Shown here: in pieces, positions 55,564-64,000 of the stretch
Numbering within the stretch: position 1 is the stretch's first letter
Layout of the letters: each line of letters opens with the position of its first letter
Assembly (NCBI GenBank): GCA_963682175.1
Contig: OY821782.1
Coordinates: 28,913,741 to 28,977,740, forward strand
DNA from: Triglochin maritima
Taxonomy: Eukaryota > Streptophyta > Magnoliopsida > Alismatales > Juncaginaceae
Length of the DNA stretch: 64,000 nucleotides
Direction: 5' to 3'
The notes under the pieces: generated by a model
The model's database searches: none
The model's input: the letters and a program-made list of their open reading frames with translations, nothing else
Told to the model about the DNA's origin: nothing
Made by a program: the position numbers and the translations under genes

Positions 55564-56547
55564 TCATATTTCATAATCATGAAATGCAGCAATAGCGAGC
55601 ATTATCCGAATAGACTTGAACATGGCAACTGGTGAAAAAGTTTCATCATACTCAATTCCTTGAACTTGAGTGAAACCCTTTGCTACAAGCCTTGCTTTGT
55701 AGGTTGTCAAGTTCCCATCCATGTCCATCTTCCTCTTGAAAACCCATTTATTTTGAATGGCCTTTTTCCCTTGAGGAATGTCAACCAAGCTCCATACTTG
55801 GTTATCATACATGGATTCTATTTCGGATACCCTGGCCTTAAGCCATAGTTTGGAGTCTTCCCTTTCCATTGCTTGTTGGAAGGTCAAGGGATCATTGGTA
55901 TCTAGTACCATGATTTCATGAAGTCCCAGATACAAGTCGGGTTTCTTCCTTTCCCCCGTTGACCTTCTGAGTTCTTTTAGTTCTTCTCGTGTCTCTCGAA
56001 CTTCTTCCACAATTTCTTGAGGAGTGGGTTCACGTTCAACTCTTGAACGTACACTAGGTGGGGATGTTTGAGATTCTCTCACAATTTCTTGCGAGGGTCT
56101 CTCACTTACGCTCCCACTAACCAAAGGAATATCGGTTGGGCCTTCATGATCTTGAATGTCATCATTCATGTCATGATCTTGTAGAGTATCTTGAGTTTCC
56201 TCAAGCACAACCCTAGTCCCACTACTTTTTACTCTTTCCAGAAATTCCTTTTCCAGAAATGTGGCATCCCTCTCTACAATCACTCGATTGGAGGTGATAT
56301 GCCAAAAGTAGTATCCTCTTGTCTCACGAGGATAACCTATAAAGAAGCACTTATCCGCTTTTGGTTGAAGTTTGGTCGACATCAATTTCTTGACGTAAGC
56401 CTCACAACCCCAAATCTTGAGAAAATTGAGCTTGTGTGTTTTACCACTCCACATCTCATAAGGAGTTTTCTCCACGGATTTGAATGGAACATTAGTTAGT
56501 GTGTAAGCCGCAATTTGTAGTGCATAACTCCAAAAGTAAAGAGGTAA
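55564..56547 (-). pseudogene. CoB integrase C-terminal part and RT N-terminus
   Basis: Same frame as the integrase upstream, separated by TAA at 56548-56550 (CoA has GAA there). It opens LPLYFWSYALQIAAYTL and continues YEMWSGKTHKLNFLKIWGCEA. A Ser/Pro/Glu-rich linker leads to the RT start at LWLKARVSEIESMYD, then NKWVFKRKMDMDGN and YDETFSPVAMFKSIRIML. It ends at TGA (55562-55564), where the surrounding motif predicts Trp. Confidence 0.9.
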
Positions 56548-57825
56548 TTACGCATGACTCATCATTGATCGAACCTTGTCGAGCAATGTCCTATTCCTCC
56601 TTTCGGATACCCCATTCCACTGAGGTGTACCGGGAGGGGTGAGTTGAGGTACAATACCAAACTCCTTTAGGTATGAGTCAAATTCGGCACTTAAGTACTC
56701 ACCTCCACGATCCGTTCGTAGAGACTTGATTTTCTTGTTGAGTTGGTTCTCTACTTCATTCTTGAATTCTTTGAACTTGTCAAAGGATTCACATTTGTTT
56801 CTCATTAGATAAACATAGCCATAACGACTAGAATCATCCGTGAACATAATGAAGTACTTGAAACCATCTCGTACACTAGTACTCATTGGACCACATACAT
56901 CGGAATGTATCAAATCCAACAAGCCACTCGCCCTTGGACATTTCTTCTTGAAAGGCTTTTTGGTCATTTTTCCCATTAAACATGGTTGGCACATCTCCAA
57001 TGATTTAAAATCAAATAGACCAAGAAGGTTAGTTTCTTGCAATTTCTTGATGTGTTTTTCATTTATGTGACCAAGACGATAGTGCCACAAGAGAGTATCA
57101 TTCCCGTGAGTGGTCTTAAGTCTTTTGTTATTGATATTAAAGATTTGTTTATTATTCAATTCAAGCAAATAGAGACCATTCCTTATGAATGCATTTGCAT
57201 AGAAAACACCATTCTTCGATATAGTCAAGCAAGAATTTGAAATATTTATATTGAAATTATCCATATCTAAGCATGATACAGAAATAATGTTCTTCCTAAT
57301 CAAAGGTACATAATAAACATTTTTTAGACATAAATTTAAATCACTACATAATTGAAGCACCACAGAACCTTGTGCAACCGTAGAAACGCTCGCACAATTT
57401 CCGACCTTCAATTCTACCTCGTTCCTCACGAGTTCCTTCCTATCCACGAGTAGCTGCACATTAGAAACTATGTGAGCACAAGATATTGTATCAATTACCC
57501 AATCATGGACAGAGGTGGCTAAATTTATTTCAATAACAAATATACCTTTGGCCTTTTTGAGGCGCCGACGTTCAATCACTCCGTTGTCAATGTCTTCCTT
57601 GTACTTGGGGTAATTTGGCCGAATGTGTCCTTTTTCACCGCAGTGAAAGCACTCCGTGTTGGGAGTTGGAGATTTCTGAGATTTCCCCCTCGAGGCACTC
57701 TTATGAGCACCTCCTACTCCCTTGCTCTTGATTGAACCACTTTTGGTAGATTTGCCCTTTCCTTTACCAATCTTTTGGCTCCTCCCACGAACGGCAAGGA
57801 CATGCTTGTCCCTACCCTTGCCCAT
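56548..57825 (-). pseudogene. CoB nucleocapsid, protease and integrase core
   Basis: 425-codon open frame. The CCHC knuckle CFHCGEKGHIRPNYPK has Cys to Tyr at the last ligand. Protease region VIDTISCAHIV: the catalytic D-T-G is D-T-I, so protease is predicted inactive. GAG-pre-integrase follows (LLWHYRLGHINEKHIKKL, then CQPCLMGK). The integrase core has HSDVCGPMST, FTDDSSRYGYVYL, TDRGGEYLSAEFD and NGVSERRNRT, so D, D and E are all present. It ends at TAA 56548. Confidence 0.9.
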
Positions 57826-58418
57826 GTCAACTTCAGCAGTTTTGAGAGCGTTGTGCAGCTCCTCAAGACTCCCCCTTTTTCACACACGTGGTAGTGCATC
57901 ACAAAGTCCTTAAAGGATGGGGCTAGAGAGCCAAGAATCATATCTTCAGCAATGTCCTCGAGCATTGGTGAAGAGAGCTTTGCCAACTTCTCAAGGTACC
58001 CTTGCATCGTAAGAAAATGCATGGATACCAATGTTCCCTCCGCCATATGGCACCTTGTGAGTGCGATGGTGGTCTTATAGCGCTCCTTTCGGGCACTATC
58101 CATGAACATCTTAGACAAAGCCTCCATGGTCTTCTTGGGTTTTGAATCCAAGTATTTCGCTTGAAGCGAGTCACCCATGGATGCTAGCATAAGACCGTGA
58201 ACTTGGTTCTCTTGGTCTTCCCACTTGGCCTTAGCCTCTTTCTCTTCATCGGTTAATCTCTCATTCCATTTTGGGATTGGACCTTCCAAAATGTGAGATA
58301 GTTTCTCAAACTTTCACACGATGTTGAATTTGAGTTGCCAACTAATGAAGTTTGAGCCATCATTTGGTAAAGGGTGTTTTTCTATCATGGATCGTACGAT
58401 AGGTTGGATGTTCGACAT
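57826..58418 (-). pseudogene. CoB gag (capsid)
   Basis: ATG at 58418, MSNIQPIVRSMIEKHPL. A TGA interrupts near 58312, after LKFNIV. Then KFEKLSHILEG and the UBN2-type body (KAKWEDQENQVHGLMLAS, YLDSKPKKTMEALSKMFMD, TRCHMAEGTLVSMH). A 1-nt deletion near 57884 (HVCEKGG) shifts the frame before the gag end. Two simple breaks separate it from an open frame running into the nucleocapsid at 57825. Confidence 0.88.
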
Positions 58419-59925
58419 TTTTCTACAAAATAAATCATGCAGGTTTTAATGCCAATTTTATGTTTTAAAACACATACATATGTATATCGAATATAAATGT
58501 AAATACTGCAAATAGAATTTTGCCCGTAAATGCAGTAATCCAAGATCCTATCAATTGTAATATAGACTAGCTAAGGACTATCGAATACATCACAATATCA
58601 AGGTAAGAAAAACTCTTTCTAATCACAACCTTTTTAAATTTTAGCAATATTAGCATCTTCAAACTCTTGTGATTCTTGTCGTTTTAATTATGAGGGAATA
58701 TGACCTATCCTCGTAAGAAAAAAACTTTTTCCCAAAACCGAGCGAGGGCTCTAGGTGATGTTAAGAAAACTTATTTTCATTTGATACGAGATACGTTTAT
58801 CCATTGTATTCACAACTAAAAATACTTGGGGTTCACTAGGGTGAAACACACCTCATATATTTAATTGTGGCACAACAATAGACAACCATTCTATCTCCCA
58901 CTATTCACAAAGATGGAGGGAGCTATCTCCCGCTAAGGGCGAGCAGAGTATCCCTCGATCAATGGCTGCTAGTGGATGAAATAAGAAGGAAAATTACTCT
59001 TAATTTTTGTTGGACAATTTCATATATTAACATGTGATTCAGAATTTTAGGTTATCATTCATATTATTATTCATACACATCCTAACATTCAACACATTCA
59101 TCACATGCATAGCAAGATTGTAAAACAGAAATTAAACCATTCACACAATCCACATCGTGTGAGTTTATATGTTCCATTCGATCCTTGATCCTCGATCCCT
59201 GATCTTTGATCCTCGATCGATGCATTACAGCGGCGACTTCCTCTAGCACCGGAGATGTATATTTTACAGAAAATAAACATGCTACTCACATTCGATAAAA
59301 AACCGACTAGTGCAAGTCCTATGTAAAATCCTCTCATATGCAAATGTAATTATCTAAAAGACAGAAAGAGAGAATTTTGGCTTTTACATATAAATAAGCC
59401 CCTGTATAATAATTACATACATTCACATTCATAGTTGCTGATTTGAAACATATAAACTCACAATTCCTGCAAAGACAAATCGAGCATCCATGCACGCAAT
59501 ATCGCTATAAACTATGCAATCTAGTTTATCAATCATCTAGAATCCTAAACAATTCTTTGAAAAACATTTTGAAATCCATAAAAAATGTTTTCCATCCATC
59601 CATAGTTCAAAAATAATTTTGAACCGCTATCCATCCAATTTCTAATGGAAAGATGAACCGCAGTTTTTCGGTTTTGTTGATTCTCTTACAAAATATTCAT
59701 TTCTTTATAAAATGAAATTATTGTAAGTTAGACTAATGTCTAAATCTTAATTCTAATAATTACATGGCATGTTTTAAAACACTTAAAACATTTAAAACGA
59801 ATTATTATAGAGAATTATATCAACAAAACATTCATAGACCGAAAAACTGGTAAACCGAATTGTTTAAATCCTATATGGTAAACTAAATTCGTTTACAACC
59901 TTAAATCATAAGAAAATTGAACATG
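58419..59925 (-). other. CoB untranslated leader
   Basis: 1.5 kb between primer site and gag, parallel to CoA 3578-5045. No conserved ORF; AT-rich. Confidence 0.78.
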
Positions 59926-59937
59926 GCTCTGATACCA
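59926..59937 (-). promoter_or_regulatory. CoB primer-binding site, initiator Met-tRNA
   Basis: The minus strand reads TGGTATCAGAGC, the perfect canonical copia site, one base from the LTR. Confidence 0.95.
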
Positions 59938-59938
59938 C

Positions 59939-62067
59939 TGTAGGATTTCATGTTTAATTGTGCATATATTTTTCGAATTTTTATGCATAATAAGGATCAA
60001 TTACAATTTTCTACGATTTATTTCATGCATGCATCGGTTTGTTTTAATAACTAGTTTCAAAACTTATTAAAACAAACACAAGGGACTCCGAAATTCATAC
60101 CTACAAGTTCTCTAAAACTTCTTGATGTTCCAGAGACGTTGAGGAAGACGATCATGGCTTCTCGTTGTGCCGGATGCCTCCGAGTGTTCACCGAAACCCT
60201 AAACAATGTTGGAGAGAAAGGAGCTAGGCAATCAATCTCCAAACAAGCTTAGAATCTAGCTACAAACCCCTTCCTTAATCTCTGAGATTTCTCCTTCCAG
60301 AGACTTAGAAAACTAAGAGAATTTTCGTGCCTTTTTGTGGTGAATTAGGAGAGAAAATAATTAGAAAAGCATCTAACTTAATTAAGGAGAATAACGACCT
60401 ATTTATAGGCTCCAATCTTACTCTCAATCATGGCTATTCTTAAGCCACGTTTTCTTGACATTTTCTCTCACAAACTAATTCCATAATGTATTACATGCAT
60501 CCACAAAACGTTTGACCAAGTTTGGAGCCAATCCAACCATTGATCAAATTAATCTCTTAATTATCAAAGGCAGAAAATCGATCGAGGTTCGGTCTACCGA
60601 GTCCCACTCGGTTAACCGAATATCTCTCGATCGTTTAACCGAGTATTAGACGGATGACCGAATCTTAAGGAGAAAAATTCTCCGTAACCGATCGGACGAA
60701 TTCGCGTCTAAAACCGAGTACCATTCGGTTAACCGAAAATATTGGAACTGGACATTGTTCGGTCGACCGTTCCTGGTTCGGTACACCGTACCAGAGTTCC
60801 AGGCACTTTGGTCAAGTTCGGTCAATCAACTATGACTATCCGTTCCACGTTCGGTTGACCGATCCACTGATCCTTCGGTCGACCGAACCAAAACAGATTA
60901 CCGAACTTTTACCCGATTTTGCCTTTTCAAATTTTGGATTTATTTCCAACAAAATTTTAACTTTTGGGGTTTTAGCAAATTCACAACTTATGCAATATAT
61001 TATCCTATGCAATAATAAATTATTGCATCCCATAATATATGCATCTCATATGAATTTATCATGATTCTAATTATGTTATATACAACATAATTGATTTTAC
61101 TTGTTCACCACATGTGTCATATTTTCTATAAGAAACCCGACACATCATATGAACCAAAAATCAAGCTTCTTGTTTCCCGGTTTTTGTGGTGTGACCTATG
61201 GGAGGATCTAGACTAAGTTGGCAGTGATATTAAGAGCTTAATATCACAAGTTATAAGTGGTATCTAGCTATACATTATAGCTCCCAATTAGTTAGATGTC
61301 TTAATTCCACTCGAACCAAAACCCGATCCATTTAGTGATGGAGTGCACCACTTGTGTCCGTCCCTTGCCTCATGATATTAAGAATACACACAAAGTAGTA
61401 TTGTGTCATCTTTGTATTAGTATTCATTTCTAGATCTCTTTAAGCTAGTTATAAATATGTGACTTAACTCAAATCACATTGTGCACATTATAACTTTGCT
61501 TTATCAAGGGGCCCACTAATATCATCACTCAATTAAGAGGGGCAATGATAATCTTTTGACTGACTATCTTCTCCAACAAAAGTCATACTTAACCAACCAA
61601 TGCCTTTACACTACTCTCATCGATAGCTCAAGACACTAGTCTAATTAAGCAATTCTTAAGTGATCGGATATAAGTCTCATATCAAAGGACCAAAGACACA
61701 GTAAAACATTAATGACACAGAAACACAATTCTATAATGTTTTACTTATTAGGTATATTCAGTATACAAAAGTAATATTTTCCTTTTTTGTGTACCCGTGT
61801 TGTCACTCACTTGTAGAGCTACAATGATCTATGACCAACATGACAATCTTAACTCGGTAATAAATGTTCTATGTCTTTTACCATGATTGCGAATATCTTT
61901 TGTTTTATGTAAACCAATATCTTTTAGAGCTCTACGGTTAAGGACCAAGAGCATCTTCCTTAACACTTCTAAAAGACGAATAACATAAACAAGGAACAAA
62001 ATGATTTCTCATTCAATTCATAATAATTGGTATTTAAAAGTAAAACTTTTAGAACACATTCCCTTCA
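59939..62067 (-). repeat. CoB 5' LTR (2129 bp)
   Basis: Near-identical to 52093-54222. TATA box (minus) 60407-60400. CGGTTAACCG/CGGTCGACCG variants at 60580-60905. Target duplication CTCAG follows at 62068-62072. Confidence 0.94.
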
Positions 62068-62072
62068 CTCAG

Positions 62073-62431
62073 AGCCACATCCTTTTGATCATGTGGCGTT
62101 TGAGCCACATCCTTTCGATCATGTGGCTCTTGAGCCACAAGATACCATTTTAATGGCCTCTGGGCCACATGCTCTTCATTCTGTATCTGCTGAGGACCCC
62201 ATGTGGGTTAAGAATCAACCACGTGATACCCTACATTTCAAACAACCAGACAGAGGTTCACCTCTCGTTCATCCTCCTATCTTGCTCACTCTCAAGAGGC
62301 ATCAAACGACCACAATGCCTATAAGGGTATCAGGTGGTCTAGCAATTCTGCTTGGTATGTTGCAAGCCCATGCATGTGCATTTTTGGCTCGAGAGATGGT
62401 GAGTTCCCATTTGATGTCCCTTGACATATGA
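62073..62431 (+). pseudogene. Gy5 post-protease C-terminal segment with octapeptide repeat
   Basis: Continues the frame cut at 52092 across the CTCAG duplication. It encodes tandem EPHPFDHVAF / EPHPFDHVAL, then EPQDTILMASG, and later WVKNQPRDTLHFKQPDRGS, ending MSLDI at TGA 62429. I recognise no domain. It is neither RT, RNase H nor integrase and has no counterpart in Gy3 or Gy4. Confidence 0.6.
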
Positions 62432-63956
62432 AGATGAGAGCCCATTTTTGTACATAGTTAAAAAAACTCTTTCAGTGAGCATCGATTGTTGTGGGCTCCA
62501 ACCCTTGAGTATTTGGGGGCCCTTTCTTTCACGTATTTGTATCCCTTCTTTAGCATCTCACAGGTTTTGAGGGAATTCGGGTTTGTGTCCATCACTATAA
62601 CCATGAACTTCCTGTTGTGCTTCATGTTGGTGAGATCTTTCCTTTTTCATGCATAAATCCATGTAGTATCTTGCTCACATTCATTGAGGACAATGCATGA
62701 AGTAGGTGTGGGGGTGTTTTACGTGTGTACATAGTCGAGTCTTTTTCCTTTGATTTTGTTTTCTTTTGTGTGTATTGATAGGGTCATGTTAGTGTGTTGC
62801 ATTTAATATCGATATATCTGCTTTCCATGATCATTGGGTGACTTGTCTTCTTTTGCTTGCCTAGTGCTTCAAAATTTTCACATTTCTTTCAAAATCTTCA
62901 TGTGTTTGTGAAAGAAAATGTTTTGTGGGTTTTGTGTGTTTAGAATGTGCAAAAGCGTTGAGAGACAAAGTAAAAAGAAAACTCCCAAAATTGTCTTGAA
63001 CTTGATGCATTAGGATATCTAGTACAGTGGCTTTAGGATTTATCTAGTCGTTAGGATTCACCCCAATTTTCCTTCGGGGGTGAGTAATCATAGGGTTTCA
63101 GTGCTCAAACATTTAAAGAAGTCCACCCTGAACCTAGTGAGTCAATAATTCGTGTCTGTTAAATTAAGGGAGTTTGTTGTAGTCAATGACCCTTTAAATC
63201 TTGTTGTGAGACATTAAGTGTAGGGGTTTTGGTTCATGAATAGATAAGAAATAAGTGAGTAGGTGTTCTCTCTTCTCGCACGGCTCCTATCACTTGGGAA
63301 AGTAGATCTGAGGGGACTTTGTGTCTGGTGCTGCTGAGTCATCTGACTTGGGATGCGCCGACCGAACTCTCGTTACACGGGTGGTAGGGATTGCCTTATG
63401 TGGAGATTTGGAGAAAGGTGTACGTGATAGTGTAAGTCCTCATGGGCAATGATGCACGAAACCTGACCCTGGGAGAATAAAGCTCCAACTAATAAAAAGA
63501 AAAGAGAAAATATATATTAAAAAATGAGAAAAGAAAAAAAAAGTAATGCAAATAAGAACCTTAATAGACTTTACATTTTGTATCACTTGAGGATGTTGAG
63601 GTTGTCCATGTCTTTCACTTAATTCCTTATTTAACTTGCATGAATGATTCATTAGGCTAGGTGAGTGGACTGATTACCTTTATAGAGTCGGCCCGTAGGA
63701 TTATCGCGTCCAATGATCGACAAAATTTGTCCAACGAGTCGAGTGTCTAGATTGAATAATGCATCTTGTTCGGATTTTGTGGGTATATCCGCTGAAAACC
63801 CTCAGGAGACAACACTCCTCCTCCTTGGCAACAAGGAGGTTTAACGGCTTGTTGCGCGTGCTAAGTATAACCGTGATTCCTACGAAAGTGAGTTAGGATT
63901 TCTTGTTTCTCGTTTGCTTTTCTCTTTCTTTGTTTTGCTCGAGACTAGCAAAAATT
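62432..63956 (+). other. Gy5 3' non-coding region with second polypurine tract
   Basis: The first about 260 bp closely match the reverse of Gy3 14610-14350. TAGGTGTGGGGGTGTTTT at 62703-62720 is the second tract, 1.25 kb before the real one. GNRA hairpin 63820-63839 (8-bp perfect stem, loop GCAA); tract-side hairpin 63933-63953 (TTTTGCT, 7-nt loop, AGCAAAA). Confidence 0.82.
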
Positions 63957-63972
63957 TAGGTGTGGGGGTATT
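63957..63972 (+). promoter_or_regulatory. Gy5 polypurine tract
   Basis: TAGGTGTGGGGGTATT-type tract directly before the LTR start TGATTGACATC. Confidence 0.9.
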
Positions 63973-64000
63973 TGATTGACATCATTTCATGCTTATATTT
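63973..64000 (+). repeat. Gy5 3' LTR, first 28 bp
   Basis: TGATTGACATCATTTCATGC matches the start of the 5' LTR at 46718; the rest is outside the window. Confidence 0.9.

Larger units (their letters stand above)
52093..62067 (-). mobile_element. CoB: complete Ty1/copia element (9975 bp)
   Basis: LTRs 52093-54222 and 59939-62067, flanked by CTCAG (52088-52092 and 62068-62072) inside Gy5. On the minus strand: 5' LTR, initiator Met-tRNA primer site, 1.5-kb leader, gag, protease, integrase, RT, RNase H, polypurine tract and 3' LTR. Only four coding breaks are visible, far fewer than in CoA of the same family, and none is a large deletion. RT and RNase H are open. Confidence 0.94.
46718..64000 (+). 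mobile_element. Gy5: gag-protease-only Athila-like element, host of CoB
   Basis: 5' LTR 46718-48261, tRNA-Asp site, leader, gag and protease (49337-52092), CoB insertion (52093-62067), C-terminal remnant, 3' region, polypurine tract and the first 28 bp of the 3' LTR (63973-64000). No RT, RNase H or integrase is present on either side of CoB. Without CoB the visible part is about 7.3 kb. The frame is heavily decayed. Left flank is TTAAT (46713-46717); the right duplication is outside the window. Confidence 0.92.

Noticed and set aside
1..64000. CRISPR array, rRNA, tRNA, phage or bacterial operon
   Set aside because: No spaced identical repeats, rRNA cores or tRNA cloverleaf seen; tRNA-like matches are only 12-18 nt primer sites.

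Overview
This window is repeat-rich plant nuclear DNA, most likely from a eudicot. I cannot name the species. The evidence is Ty1/copia elements primed by initiator Met-tRNA, Athila-like Ty3/gypsy elements primed by tRNA-Asp, and an intron-containing FAR1-like gene remnant. I see no intact single-copy host gene, no rRNA or tRNA gene and no CRISPR array. Almost everything is LTR retrotransposons inserted into each other or into the FAR1-like locus. Element names below are mine.

Layout, left to right. 1-1807: leader and 5' LTR of a minus-strand Athila-like element (Gy1) whose body lies off the left edge. 1824-2607: one plus-strand copia LTR of a second type. 2608-30139: a copia element (CoA, plus) with a truncated 5' LTR, decayed gag-pol and a 2.18 kb 3' LTR. 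CoA is split after 8734 by Gy2 (8735-27678, plus, target duplication AGCCA). Gy2 has lost gag, protease and RT, keeps integrase and an extra 3' ORF, and is itself split by Gy3 (10725-22872, minus, target duplication GAGGT). Gy3 carries a nearly intact gag-pro-pol frame with one premature stop. The left end of Gy3 also carries a duplicated block of its LTR plus Gy2 integrase. 30830-41226: FAR1-like pseudogene with recognisable exons, split by Gy4 (32626-40067, plus, target duplication GTGTT), which has gag and protease but no RT, RNase H or integrase. 41227-46717: about seven diverged tandem copies of the FAR1-like terminal exon with its downstream sequence, broken by a solo Athila-like LTR (42986-44517, target duplication GTTAC). 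46718-64000: Gy5 (plus), another gag-protease-only element, split by a complete copia element CoB (52093-62067, minus, target duplication CTCAG). The Gy5 3' LTR starts at 63973 and runs off the window.

How the parts relate. Gy1, Gy2, Gy3, Gy5 and the solo LTR are one LTR family. Gy4 has a different LTR but shares their priming site, second polypurine tract and 3'-terminal RNA region. Only Gy3 has a pol frame close to intact, so it resembles an autonomous partner, and Gy4 and Gy5 look like dependants. Insertion order from nesting: CoA before Gy2 before Gy3; FAR1-like locus before Gy4; exon array before the solo LTR; Gy5 before CoB.

The most unusual signals are non-coding. Every Athila-like element carries a GC-rich palindrome at two fixed addresses: about 120 bp upstream of the TATA box in the LTR, and about 134 nt downstream of the primer-binding site. 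Gy4 has a different palindrome at both addresses, so the two sites change together. The U3 of the Gy1/2/3/5 family holds five GGACC-type motifs spaced 21 bp apart. A GNRA-capped hairpin, a second hairpin and a duplicate polypurine tract lie at fixed distances from the 3' LTR.
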